64,000 nucleotides of DNA from Desertimonas sp963733085 (lineage in GTDB: Bacteria > Actinomycetota > Acidimicrobiia > Acidimicrobiales > Ilumatobacteraceae): the NCBI GenBank assembly GCA_963733085.1, contig CAVTBY010000008.1, positions 62,001 to 126,000 on the forward strand. Reading direction: 5' to 3'. A model generated the notes under the pieces. It had not been told where the DNA came from, made no database searches, and saw nothing but the letters and a program-made list of their open reading frames with translations. Below are positions 43,787 through 52,791 of this stretch, one piece after another; positions within the stretch are counted from its first letter, which is position 1; each line of letters starts with the position of its first letter. Position numbers and translations under genes: made by a program.

Positions 43787-45816
43787 GCGCAATAGGTGCC
43801 GGTGCGGATGGTCCGGCTGAGATGCTCGCCGAGCGAGGGGGCATGTTCACCTATCCGGGCTATCGCCTGGCGAACCGCGCGGGTCGCACCGACCCGAGCG
43901 CGCTCGGACGCGGACGCGGCTCGTCGATCGCGGCCACCCAAGCCAACCGCGCGTGAGAGCTCGGCAACGAGAAAGTCGCGCTCGGAGTGGGCCTGCGCTT
44001 CGCGCTCGGCGTCCCCGTTGGCGCGTGCCTGCTCGATGTCGTCGTCGATGTCGGCGAGGCGTCGGCGGTAGGCGTCCTTGGCTCGGGCGTCGAGCATCTC
44101 GCCCGCGTCGCCGAGTGCCGAGCGCGGCAATTCGGTTGTTGTCTGGTGGCTGCGTGTGCGCGCGACGCTGCCGGTCTCGGCGGCGACGAGGTCCAGCACG
44201 TGGAACTCCCGGCCTGGATCGGCGAGGAGCCGGGCGAGGTAGCGCATGCCCTTGAGGTCGCGCACATGGACGGTGTGGCCTTCGAAGATCACGGACCAGT
44301 AGTCACCCTCGCGACGGAACACATTGACGCCCCCAGCTGGCGGCTCGTCGAGTGTGTCGTGGTGTGCGACGTCCACAGGTGGGGGCACCGAAGGGTTCGC
44401 TTCGATCGCATCGAGGATCGTTCGGGCCGCTTGGCGCTCCAAGACGGCCCGGTGCTCGCTGCCGCTGGCGTGGTGGGCTTCGGCGAGACCGAATCGTGCG
44501 ATGGCCGCCTCGTACGGGGCGCCGACTTCGTTCCACAGTCGTACGGCTTCGGAGAAGGACTGTTCCGCGCCCGCCGCATCACCGTCGGCGACCTGCACTC
44601 GTCCTCGCGCGAGGGCGGCGCCGGCGACCAACGCCTTGCTCTCGAACCGGGCGGCGATCAGCTCGAGCTGGTCAGCAGCCGATCGGGCTCGGCCGATGTC
44701 GCCGGCGGCGACTTCGATCTCGACCTGCGCCTCGAGCAGCGGCGCCCGCTGCAGTTCGGTGTTCGGCGGTCGCTCCTTCGACGGCACCCGCAAGGGGCGC
44801 TCGAGGGCGTCTCGAATCGAGGCAGCCGCACCCGCCGCGTCGCCTTGGGCCAGGCGCACCAGCGCCAGACCCGGTTGGGGATCCCATCCGGCGCGATGAG
44901 CGGCCAGCAGGGCTTCCTCCGCGCCGGTGATATCTCCCTTGTGCAGCCGGATCCGGCCAAGCTCGTTCAGGGGCCACCCCAGCTCGCGACGCAGGTAGGG
45001 CCGCAGTTCCTCGCACGCCAGGAGTGCCTGACTCTCCGCCTCGTTGCACGATCCGCGCAGCCTGAGGATCTCGGCGCGATGGACCCGGCAGCGCCCGTGG
45101 AGGCTACCGATGGCATTGGTCTCGCACCAACGCTCCATCGCCTCGGTCCACTCCTCGGCCACGTCGTACTGGGCGACGCCCTGCAGGGCGCACACGAGCT
45201 CGCAGTAGACGACCCCTGTCGAGAGCGGATCGAGGTCTCCGGAGACCGTTGCCACCCCGGCTTCGTCGAGCAGCGCCAGGCCCTGCTGGACATCACCCTC
45301 CAGGATGAGCAGCCGTGCCTCGGCTACCCGTCCGATGGCGCATGCCGCCGGGTCAAACGTCGAACCGACCTCGATCGCACGCCGGGCCCACACCCTGGCG
45401 CCGACTAGATCGCCCGTCAGCATCCGCTCGTAGGCGCGCACCACCGCCAGCCATGCATGGGCCGGCGACTCATCGTGACCTTCGAGGAGACGCTCCGCCC
45501 GCCCTAACCAGCCGCGCACCGGCGCCATCAGCGCAGTGTCGAAGAGCACGTGCATCGCGACGCGAACGGCAGCACCCGCGGCCGCGACCTCGTCACCGGC
45601 CTGCACAAACGCTGCGTGGGCGCGTTCCCACGCCTCGATGGTCACGTCGAGGTGCCCGGCCGCGTAGGCGATTTCGCCGAGCATCGGTAGGTCGCTGGCG
45701 GCCAGCGGACCGTCGGCGTCCGCCTCCACGAGGAGGTCGAACGCCGCCTGCCAGTCTCCCCGGGCTGCCGCGTCGCGGGCGTGCTCGCCGACGCCAAGGC
45801 CGGTCTGCTCGCTCAC
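43744..45816 (-). CDS. TPR-rich regulator-like protein lacking the ATPase and HTH
   Basis: 690 residues, GTG start inside a repeated leader (45809-45915). Residues ~1-480 are TPR-like helical repeats of the kind found in LAL/BTAD regulators. Residues ~500-690 match the C-terminal module that follows such repeats in actinobacterial AAA regulators: FRREGDYWSVIFEGHTVHVRDLKGMRYLARLLADPGREFHVLDL, and RTIRTGTYCAYVPDPRAPASW at the end. No Walker motifs or DNA-binding domain remain, so it may act as a protein-protein adaptor or be a derived regulator fragment. Confidence 0.82.
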   Translation of the reverse strand: MSEQTGLGVGEHARDAAARGDWQAAFDLLVEADADGPLAASDLPMLGEIAYAAGHLDVTIEAWERAHAAFVQAGDEVAAAGAAVRVAMHVLFDTALMAPVRGWLGRAERLLEGHDESPAHAWLAVVRAYERMLTGDLVGARVWARRAIEVGSTFDPAACAIGRVAEARLLILEGDVQQGLALLDEAGVATVSGDLDPLSTGVVYCELVCALQGVAQYDVAEEWTEAMERWCETNAIGSLHGRCRVHRAEILRLRGSCNEAESQALLACEELRPYLRRELGWPLNELGRIRLHKGDITGAEEALLAAHRAGWDPQPGLALVRLAQGDAAGAAASIRDALERPLRVPSKERPPNTELQRAPLLEAQVEIEVAAGDIGRARSAADQLELIAARFESKALVAGAALARGRVQVADGDAAGAEQSFSEAVRLWNEVGAPYEAAIARFGLAEAHHASGSEHRAVLERQAARTILDAIEANPSVPPPVDVAHHDTLDEPPAGGVNVFRREGDYWSVIFEGHTVHVRDLKGMRYLARLLADPGREFHVLDLVAAETGSVARTRSHQTTTELPRSALGDAGEMLDARAKDAYRRRLADIDDDIEQARANGDAEREAQAHSERDFLVAELSRAVGLGGRDRRAASASERARVGATRAVRQAIARIGEHAPSLGEHLSRTIRTGTYCAYVPDPRAPASWRF

Positions 45817-45915
45817 TGGTGCACCATGGCCGCGTGGATGTTCACCCTGGCCGACGGGCGGTGCACCCGTGAGCCAAAGGCGCCGTAATGCTGATTCGCT
45901 CGCTCGAAGACTCGC
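45809..45915 (-). promoter_or_regulatory. Repeated 5' leader element A, copy 1, with 4-codon upstream ORF
   Basis: About 107 bp aligned over nearly its full length with 49633-49745. Contains the start codon of the downstream gene, followed by AGCGAG. A mini-ORF (ATG GTG CAC CAG TGA, 45827-45813) ends in a TGA overlapping the GTG start codon. Inverted GGTGCACC-type arms flank a GGCCGACGGG block. Confidence 0.7.
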
Positions 45916-46018
45916 TCACTCATCCACGAACGTATCGGTGAGTGTTACCGCCGTAACAGTGTTGCTCACGCCGTGGGGTTGCGTATCGAGATTCGATGCG
46001 AGGAAGAAGGAGATTGCA

Positions 46019-46255
46019 ATGCCGTTCATCAACGTGAAGCTGATCGAAGGCGTCTTCGATGCCGCTCAGAAGCGGGAGATCATCGAGAAGCTGACCGACA
46101 CCCTGGTCAGCATCGAAGGCGAGAACATGCGACCGGTGACGTGGTGCGTCATCGAGGAAGTGCACAGCGGCGACTGGGGCATCGGGGGCAACACGCTCAC
46201 CACTGCCGACATCAAGAACCTCGCCGCTGGCAAAGCGGCGGCGACGTCGACATGA
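46019..46255 (+). CDS. 4-oxalocrotonate tautomerase family protein
   Basis: 78 residues from the ATG at 46019 (AAGGAG a few bases upstream). Starts MPFINVKLIEGVF with the catalytic Pro; GDWGIGGNTLTTADIKNL is the family's second half. The stop overlaps the start of the hydrolase. Related in sequence to the tautomerase at 19553-19759, so the genome carries at least two. Confidence 0.9.
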   Translation: MPFINVKLIEGVFDAAQKREIIEKLTDTLVSIEGENMRPVTWCVIEEVHSGDWGIGGNTLTTADIKNLAAGKAAATST

Positions 46256-47077
46256 TCACCGCAACGGTCAATGGCGTCGAACTCGAATACGAGGTGGTCG
46301 GCTCCGGCGAAGCGGTGCTGCTGATCAGCCCCGTCCTCGCCGACGGGTTCCTACCGCTGATGTCAGAACCAGCGCTTGCCGACCAGTACCAGCTGATCCG
46401 CTACCACAAGCGGGGTTGGGTCGGCAGCACCCACACGCCTGGGCCGGTGAGCGTGGCCGACCACGCCGCCGACGCCGCCGCCCTGCTCGATCACCTGGGG
46501 ATCGCCCGCGCTCATGTCGTGGGCCACTCCAGCGGCGCAGCAGTCGCCGTTCAGCTTGCCCTCGGCGAGCCCGATCGAGTTGCCACGCTCGTCCTGCTCG
46601 AGCTGTCGCTGTTCTCGGTGCCCAGCGGTGAGGCGTTTCTCGAGGCAGCGGCTCCGGTGTTCGACCTCTATGCCAGCGGGCAGCACGAGGACGCACTCGC
46701 CATGTTCCTCAGCGCGGTGAGCGGGCTCGACGCGGCGACATGCGGGACGCTGCTCGACGAGCGCATCCCCGGAGCGGTGGCCCAGGCGATCAAGGACGCC
46801 GACACGTTCTTCGGCGTCGAACTGCCGGCGCTCACCCGGTGGACCTTCGGTGCCGAGCACGCAGCAGCCATCCGCCAGCCGGTGCTGTCCGTGCTGGGCA
46901 GCGAGACCGCGCAACTGTGGGTCGAGGTCGCCGAGTTCCTCCGCACCTCGATGCCGCCGACGTCGAGGAACGCACCATCGACGGGGTCGGGCACCTCCTC
47001 CACATCCAGCAGCCCCAGCCCGTCGCTCCACTGCATCACGGAGTTCCTTGGCGCGCAACTCGATGACCGGACCGTGA
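46252..47077 (+). CDS. Alpha/beta hydrolase, 3' part frameshifted
   Basis: About 275 residues when repaired. Intact through the nucleophile elbow VVGHSSGAAVAVQLAL. The oxyanion-hole position seems altered: the usual HG is replaced by LLISPVLADG, close to a peroxidase/epoxidase-like subgroup. From about 46960 the family pattern continues in other frames: DVEERTIDGVGHLLHIQQPQPVA (catalytic His), then HCITEFL, then ARNSMTGP with a stop at 47077. At least three single-base errors are needed. Operon with the tautomerase suggests joint action on a ring-cleavage-like product. Confidence 0.75.
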
Positions 47078-47153
47078 CGCCGGGTTCCGGCACCATCGTC
47101 AGCTTCTGGGTGCCAATCGTTGCGATTTCCGCAAGGTATGGCGCCCAGAATGC

Positions 47154-48628
47154 TCAGACCAGGGCGTCGAGCACATCGGTGACGGTGAGGGTTACGAAGC
47201 TGATCCTCGAATCGGCCGTGCCGAGCGGCACGAGGATGCGCTCCTCATGGCGGAGCGCGCCGCACGAGTAGACGACGTTCGGAACGTAGCCGTCCCGGTC
47301 ACCGGGGGGCGGGGCGATGAGCGGATGATCGGTTTGGCCCAGAACGATCGTCGGGTCGTGCAGGTCGAGGAGCAGTGCGCCCATGGAGTAGGTGCGCATC
47401 GGGCCGACCCCGTGGGTCAGGACCAGCCATCCCTCGTCGAGCTCGATCGGCGATCCGCAGTTGCCGACCTGGACGCAGCTCCACACGCGATCGGCGACCG
47501 GGAGCGGAACCGCGGTCGGCCAGTGGCGCACGTCGTGGGATCGGGCGACGAAGTTGGCTGCGCCGTCGTGACGGGACAACGCGTAGAAGGCACCGTCGAT
47601 CGCCCGGGGGAAGAGCGCGAGGCCTTTGTTCTCCGCAGCGTGACCGAGGAGGGGCGAGGACGTGAACCTCCGGAAGTCCGTCGTCTCGAGCAGTTGCTGG
47701 CGGATCGCCACGCCGTCGTACGCCGTGTAGGCGGCGTAGTAGGTGACGGTGCCATCGTCGCCGGCGAAACGCACGAACCGGGCGTCCTCGATACCGTTGG
47801 ACTCGGCCGTGCACGACGGAGTGAGCACGCGTTCGTCCAACGCAGAGGAGGCCGGAAACTCGACGGCATAGCACCGCGAGGCACGTTCGATGAACCCGGA
47901 CACGGTGGGGGGGACATCGCGACGCGTGTCCTGCTGGCCCTCGAGCTCGTGCAGGCGTTCGTCGAGCTGACGCGAGGTGAACTGCGCGCCCAGGCCACCG
48001 AGCACCCAACGCGCTCGACTCCGACGCCGGGTCGCTCGCCAGATCGCGGAACAACGCGGGATCGAGGGCGCGGTCGGCGACATGACCGGCCGTCGTGAAG
48101 GGTCCCCGCCGGTCGATCGCAACGCGTCCATCGCGCCCGAACACTCCCTGGCGGAATCCCACTGACGAGCGGTGGCCTTCGCCGATTTGACGGACGCTGA
48201 GCACGAAGCGCACGTCCCCCGGTTCGAGTCCAGTCTGGTCGACCGCGGGTACCGCGCTCGGGGTTGCACACGGCCGTCGCTTCGACGGCGTACTCCTGCG
48301 TGAACGTTGCCCCGAGGAGCCGCCGTCGCTGCTCAGAAAGCTCGACGTCGGGCAACAGCCGATTCGACAGCCGCTCGGCGTGGCGTTCGAACATCTCTGT
48401 CAGGTCCCGGTGGCGTTGGCCGAAGCGCACCTCGATGTCGGCCAGCGCGTCCGACACCTCGTCGTCGCTGAGGTCGAGAACATGGGTGACGACACGCGAC
48501 GCCTTTCGCTCGCTCTCGCCGGCAAGCGCATGTCCGGGGACGAAGAGCTGACCGAGGACCCGCGTCGGGTCAGGGCACAATCTGACGCCATCGTCTACGG
48601 CCGGCTCGGTGTCCGCTCGTGATGTCAT
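47154..48628 (-). CDS. GH130-like mannoside phosphorylase/hydrolase, frameshifted
   Basis: About 490 residues when repaired. The N-terminal part (VLGQLFVPGHALAGESERK) begins at 48628, overlapping the previous stop. Breaks near 48255 and 48010 join it to VRFVLSVRQIGEGHRSSVGFRQGVF and then to LDERLHELEG and the five-bladed propeller with GIEDARFVRF, ATDDRRFTSS-like repeats and PLLIAPPPGDRDGYVPNVVYSCGAL. GH130 enzymes phosphorolyse or hydrolyse beta-mannosides. Context of two GT4 enzymes and a six-hairpin glycosidase-like protein suggests a mannose-containing glycan. Confidence 0.82.
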
Positions 48629-49641
48629 CCGGCCGACGCGATCGTTCGGGCGTGCTGCAGCGTCGTGATCAGCGCGAGTGTCGACTCGGCCCCGCGATTC
48701 TCATTGACCCCGTTGGCCTCCAGGCCGTCGAAGCATGCCCCGCGTTCGGCATCCCGGAGTGGTGTCCCGGTGTCGTTGACACCGAGGAACCAGCCGACGG
48801 CGAGCCGGAGGCCATCGTTCCAGTTCGGATCTCCGGTGATCTGAAAGGCGCGAGCACACGCATCAGCCATGGTTGCGGCCTCGATCGGCTGCTGGTCGAA
48901 CATCGGTGGGCGGTCGCCGGGGCCGGCGCCGTCGGTCCCGGTGGGTGACAGGTGGCCGGCAACCGTCTCGCGGGTCAACAGCCAACGCAGGGCGGCGAGC
49001 CCGTCGTCGAGTACGTCCGGTCGACCCAGAAGCGCTCCCGCAGCGATCGTGGCCTCGGCCAGCACCGCGTTGGCGTACGTCAGCCGCTGCTCCGGCCACA
49101 CCCAGCCAGGGTCGGAGTCGGGCCGCCCGATTGCCTCGACGGCGTCGGACAACAACTGCCGAGCGCCGGCGTGCTGTGGTCGGACTGCGAGGACTTCAGC
49201 CGCTCCGAGCGCTGCGAACGCCATCGCGCGCGGCCACGGCGACCGCAGTTCCACGCCACGATCGAACGACACCTCAGCGCTGTCGCGCAACCACTCTTGC
49301 GGCGCGCTTCGCATCGCCGTCCCGAATGCCCACATCGCACGCCCCCAGCAGTCTTCTACCCCGTAGGGGTCGCTCCATCCGCCATGCACGGCGCGCCGGT
49401 TGCGAATCATTCCGTCGCTGCCCTGGGCCCCGATGAGGAACAGGTACGCCATCCGAGCGAGGTCGGCCGCGGTTTCGTCCGCGCCCGGCTCGCGGCATGC
49501 GGCAATGAGCACCCTGGCCATGTCGTCGGTGCAGTAGCCCTCGTCGGCACGTCGCGTCGAGTGCTCGGCGTGTTCGAACGTGCCGATCCCGTCGCTCATC
49601 GCCACGATGTGGGCGAACGTGGCCGCCACCGACTCGCTCAT
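48625..49641 (-). CDS. Six-hairpin (alpha/alpha-barrel) glycosidase-like protein
   Basis: 338 residues. Repeating helical motifs: GYCTDDMARVLIAACRE, then LFLIGAQGSDGMIRNRRAVHGGW and DCWGRAMWAFGTAMR. These resemble the alpha/alpha-toroid proteins that accompany glycosyltransferases and GH130 genes. The start codon at 49641 lies in leader element A, copy 2. Exact reaction unknown; genomic co-location with GT4 and GH130 enzymes is the best clue. Confidence 0.78.
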   Translation of the reverse strand: MSESVAATFAHIVAMSDGIGTFEHAEHSTRRADEGYCTDDMARVLIAACREPGADETAADLARMAYLFLIGAQGSDGMIRNRRAVHGGWSDPYGVEDCWGRAMWAFGTAMRSAPQEWLRDSAEVSFDRGVELRSPWPRAMAFAALGAAEVLAVRPQHAGARQLLSDAVEAIGRPDSDPGWVWPEQRLTYANAVLAEATIAAGALLGRPDVLDDGLAALRWLLTRETVAGHLSPTGTDGAGPGDRPPMFDQQPIEAATMADACARAFQITGDPNWNDGLRLAVGWFLGVNDTGTPLRDAERGACFDGLEANGVNENRGAESTLALITTLQHARTIASAG

Positions 49642-49745
49642 TGGTGCACCATCGTCCCGTGGCAGGTTCGAGGCGGCCGACGGGATGGCGCACCAATGAG
49701 CGCAAGCGCTGCCGTGTTGTTGGTTCGCTCGCTTCGCTCGCTCAC
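49633..49745 (-). promoter_or_regulatory. Repeated 5' leader element A, copy 2, with 4-codon upstream ORF
   Basis: Homologous to 45809-45915. Mini-ORF ATG GTG CAC CAA TGA (49652-49638) overlaps the gene's ATG as ATGA. An inverted repeat (CTCATTGGTGC with GCACCAATGAG) encloses the leader. It spans the whole gap to the upstream glycosyltransferase gene. Confidence 0.72.
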
Positions 49746-50911
49746 ACGCTGGCCCGTTCTGCGGCTGCGAGGGAGTCCGCCAGCTCGGCGTAGCGGCGGG
49801 CCACCGCCAGCCACGACATGTCCGGTGCTAGTCGCCGGCACTCGGCGCCCATGTCGTCGAGCAGCTCGGGATGGTCGACGACGCTTCGCACCACATCCGC
49901 GATCGCCGCCGCGTCGCGCTGGGGCACGACGACCCCGGCGCCGCCGCACAGCAGCTCGATCGCGTGGGGGAAGGCGGTCGAGACGACGGGACGGCCACAG
50001 GCCACTGCGTCGACGAGGACGCCGGACGTGACTTGGTCGTCGGAGTCGTATGGGAGTACCACTAGATCCGCCGCCCGTATCATCCGCGTGAGTGCCGGCA
50101 GCCCGCGATACGAGTCGTCGAACTCCACTGACCGACACGCGCCGTTCTGCCAGCTTCGGGTCACCAGCATCTCCCGATACGCCTCGCCCTCATTGGCCAG
50201 CACCTTCGGATGGGTTGTCCCGGCGATGAGATAGGACGGTCGGGGCCGCACATCGGCGAGCAACGCCATCGCGTCGATCGCCCACTCGATGCCCTTGCCC
50301 GGCCCCAGCAGGCCCCACGTCAACAGCCGCAGCCGATCGCCCGGACGATGCTCCGCAGTCGGGGCATTGTCAGGCGGCGTCGTCGCGCCGTGGGCGATCA
50401 CGGAGATCTTCTCCGCGTCGACATCGAATCCGTCGATGAGCCGGCCCCGGGCATAGTCCGTCATCACCACGACGGCGTCCGCCGCTTGACAGATTGCCTC
50501 GAGCACGAAGCGCTGGCGAGACGTCGGATGACGGACGACCGTGTGGGCGACGACGATCGACGGCACGGCAAGGGCCTGAAGCACCCCGACCACGTCGTCG
50601 CCGTCGAGACCGCCGTAGATCCCGTACTCGTGCTGCACGATTGCCACATCGGCGTCGTTCAACGCTTCAGCGGCCGCGCGCACCCCACGCGGCCCTCCCG
50701 CACCAGTCGACGCAACGACGAGCGGATCCTCGACGTCCTCGCTGTCGCCGCATCGCACGACGTCCACCGTTGCGCCCTGGGCCACGAGCCCGGAGGCGAG
50801 CGCGGCCGAGAACGTCGCGATTCCGCACTCGGTGGGCGGGAACGTGGACAGGATTCCGATCGACGGCGCGTCGGCGCCGCCAATGCGAGCCACAAGTGGA
50901 CGACCGACCAT
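49742..50911 (-). CDS. GT4 family glycosyltransferase
   Basis: 389 residues from the ATG at 50911 (TTTGGAG eight bases upstream; a TTG four codons earlier is less likely). N-terminal domain with IGILSTFPPTECGIATFSAAL; C-terminal domain with RLLTWGLLGPGKGIEWAIDAM, VVLPYDSDDQVTSGVLVDAVACGRPVVST, the nucleotide-sugar-binding GT-B features. The donor is probably a GDP- or UDP-sugar. Upstream lies element B (50931-51012). Confidence 0.88.
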   Translation of the reverse strand: MVGRPLVARIGGADAPSIGILSTFPPTECGIATFSAALASGLVAQGATVDVVRCGDSEDVEDPLVVASTGAGGPRGVRAAAEALNDADVAIVQHEYGIYGGLDGDDVVGVLQALAVPSIVVAHTVVRHPTSRQRFVLEAICQAADAVVVMTDYARGRLIDGFDVDAEKISVIAHGATTPPDNAPTAEHRPGDRLRLLTWGLLGPGKGIEWAIDAMALLADVRPRPSYLIAGTTHPKVLANEGEAYREMLVTRSWQNGACRSVEFDDSYRGLPALTRMIRAADLVVLPYDSDDQVTSGVLVDAVACGRPVVSTAFPHAIELLCGGAGVVVPQRDAAAIADVVRSVVDHPELLDDMGAECRRLAPDMSWLAVARRYAELADSLAAAERASV

Positions 50912-50930
50912 GTTGAACTCCAAACGTCAG

Positions 50931-51012
50931 CTCAGTCGAGACGTCGAGCCTGCGGAGGGCGACGAGTCGAGACAGACCGTCCAGCCCAAGCGAGGCGACT
51001 CGTCCAAGAGGA
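50931..51012 (-). promoter_or_regulatory. Repeated upstream element B, copy 1
   Basis: About 80 bp aligned with 52792-52872. In gene sense: CTCTTGGACGAGTCGCCTCG, then TTGGGC, GGACGG and GCAGGCTCGACG, ending about 20 bp before the GT4 start. The GAGTCGCC and CGACTCGTCGCCC segments can pair. Possibly a structured 5' UTR or operator; no known riboswitch recognised. Confidence 0.62.
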
Positions 51013-51110
51013 TGTGCAGCTCACCCTATCGGGCAGCATCGACGACCCTGAGACAGCCACACAGCGGTCGCGCCAGATGGACGTCTCTACGCGGCGACGA
51101 TCCACCCGGC

Positions 51111-52163
51111 CTACGGCGCCGGCTGTCGATCGCCGGTGATATCCCGGTAGACGCCGATGTACCGGTCCACCATGGTTGCGACGTCAAAGCGTTTGACGGC
51201 CGAAGCGCGGATCACCGACCGGTCGAGCTCCGCAACGGTGCCGACTGCGTCCACGGCTCCAGCGATGTCGGTCACGAGGAAACCCGTCGTGCGGTCCTCG
51301 ACGATTTCCGGCATCGATCCGCGTGAGTACGCGACGACCGGTGTCCCGCACGCCATCGCCTCGACCACGCTGTATCCGAACGGCTCGTCGAAGCCGATCA
51401 GATGGAGCAGGGCGTGCGCACCGCCGAGGACTCTGGATCGGCTCGATGCATCGACTGGTCCGATGTAGTGGACGAGCTCGCCGCCGAGATGCGGCTCGAC
51501 TTCTGTCTGGAAGTACGCCTCGTCTTGGATGATCCCGCCGATGTCGAGCCGCCGTCCCGTTCGGCGGGCGACCTCGATCGCCTCAGCCGTCCCCTTGTCG
51601 GGATGGATGCGCCCGAAGTAGAGGAGATGATCACCAGGTGCCGTGTCGATCGAAAACGACGTGGTGTCGATCCCGTGGTGAACGGTCGCCGCGTAGTGCA
51701 ACAGCGGGTGTCGATCGGCGTCGCTGATCGCGACGTACGACGTGGTTGCGTCGTAGCGCTCATACACCTGGACGATCGCGGGAGAGGAGAACCCGTGGAT
51801 CGTCGTGATCACGGGTGTGTCAACGAGACCGGAGTACGTGAGGGGAAGGAAGTCGAACCCGTTGTGGATGACGTCGAACTCGTCGGCGCGTTCGAACAAC
51901 GACGCGATGTGCACGCACTCGGCGACCTTGGGATCGATCGACTCGTCCTCGGACCATCCTCGCGGACTCGTAGCGACGAGTTTCGCTGATGTCACCGAGT
52001 CAGCGGTGGCGAACAGCGTGACGTCGTGGCCCGTTGCGACGAGCCCCTCGGAGAGCAGTGACGCAAATTGCTCCCACGGTCCGTAGTGCCGAGGCGGCGT
52101 TCGCCACGCGAGCGGAGCGAGCACCGCGAACGCGAAGAGGCGGGCCGGCGCCGGCCCCCTCAT
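51111..52163 (-). CDS. GT4 family glycosyltransferase
   Basis: 350 residues. Typical GT4 pattern: PRHYGPWEQFASLLSEGLVATGHDVTLFAT, FDVIHNGFDFLPLTYS, and the donor-site block GIDTTSFSID, LLYFGRIHPDKGTAEAIEVARR, PFGYSVVEAMACGTPVVAYSRGSMPEIV with the catalytic Glu pair. It is on the same strand as the GT4, six-hairpin and GH130 genes, and belongs to the same glycan cluster. Confidence 0.9.
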   Translation of the reverse strand: MRGPAPARLFAFAVLAPLAWRTPPRHYGPWEQFASLLSEGLVATGHDVTLFATADSVTSAKLVATSPRGWSEDESIDPKVAECVHIASLFERADEFDVIHNGFDFLPLTYSGLVDTPVITTIHGFSSPAIVQVYERYDATTSYVAISDADRHPLLHYAATVHHGIDTTSFSIDTAPGDHLLYFGRIHPDKGTAEAIEVARRTGRRLDIGGIIQDEAYFQTEVEPHLGGELVHYIGPVDASSRSRVLGGAHALLHLIGFDEPFGYSVVEAMACGTPVVAYSRGSMPEIVEDRTTGFLVTDIAGAVDAVGTVAELDRSVIRASAVKRFDVATMVDRYIGVYRDITGDRQPAP

Positions 52164-52192
52164 GTCGGCGACCTCTGCTCCAAGACGAGTTG

Positions 52193-52450
52193 CTACTTCG
52201 AGGCGTTGGTGATCGCCGTTCGTGGATCCCGGTTGGGGTCGCCGATGCGGATGAGCGAGTCGCGGAACGAAGTCAGCGCATCGGTTCGTTGGTCGTCGGT
52301 CAAGTCGGCTTCCATGATCCGCTCGACGGACGGGGCGAGGTAGCGGTGCCGGCTGACCATCTCGTGGGCGAGTTGCTCGTTTGCCGCGAGGTCCTCGATC
52401 GGTGTGACACCGTTGTACCAACGGGTCGCGGGCTTTTTCTTGGTGACCAT
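52193..52450 (-). CDS. Small protein of the glycosyltransferase cluster
   Basis: 85 residues: MVTKKKPATRWYNGVTPIEDL, then a helical charged region (EQLAHEMVSRHRYLAPSVERIMEADLTDDQRTDALTSF). No family recognised. It ends 30 bp before the GT4 start, and coding character seems real (balanced charge, helix periodicity). Could be a regulator or accessory factor for the downstream glycan genes. Confidence 0.62.
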   Translation of the reverse strand: MVTKKKPATRWYNGVTPIEDLAANEQLAHEMVSRHRYLAPSVERIMEADLTDDQRTDALTSFRDSLIRIGDPNRDPRTAITNASK

Positions 52451-52538
52451 GGTGACTCATTTCTCGGTTCGGTTGGTCGTTGGGCTGAGGGGCATCGATG
52501 GCCGATCACTGGGACGGTCAACGCTGCAGGGAAGGGGA

Positions 52539-52772
52539 TCAGGCCGCTCGCCGATCAGGTGAACGGGACGCTCTCGCCGTCAGGAAGCCCGACTCAACGC
52601 TGTTCGGATCCGTCGGCGCGCTGCGCGCACGGACCCACGATCGACGAATCATCACCCGGCGAGACGCCCCGCGACGAAGCGGCAGCGTGACCGCCGGATC
52701 CGGCGACGACGACACGCCACCTTCGCCGAGCGAGCGGTGACTGGGAGACGAATACGACGTCACTTCGGGCAA
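52539..52772 (-). CDS. Doubtful small open reading frame behind element B copy 2
   Basis: 77 codons (TTG start with AAGGAG upstream, as in the GT4 gene behind element B copy 1). The product is Ser/Arg/Pro-rich with no recognisable fold. It may be a decayed gene whose leader survived, or not coding at all. Listed because ribosome site and leader mirror copy 1. Confidence 0.3.
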   Translation of the reverse strand: MPEVTSYSSPSHRSLGEGGVSSSPDPAVTLPLRRGASRRVMIRRSWVRARSAPTDPNSVESGFLTARASRSPDRRAA

Positions 52773-52791
52773 CTCCTTGAACCGGGTTGGC

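Noticed and set aside
49720..49745. Short GCGAGCGAA-like tandem repeat
   Set aside because: Only two or three imperfect units; explained as part of leader element A copy 2.
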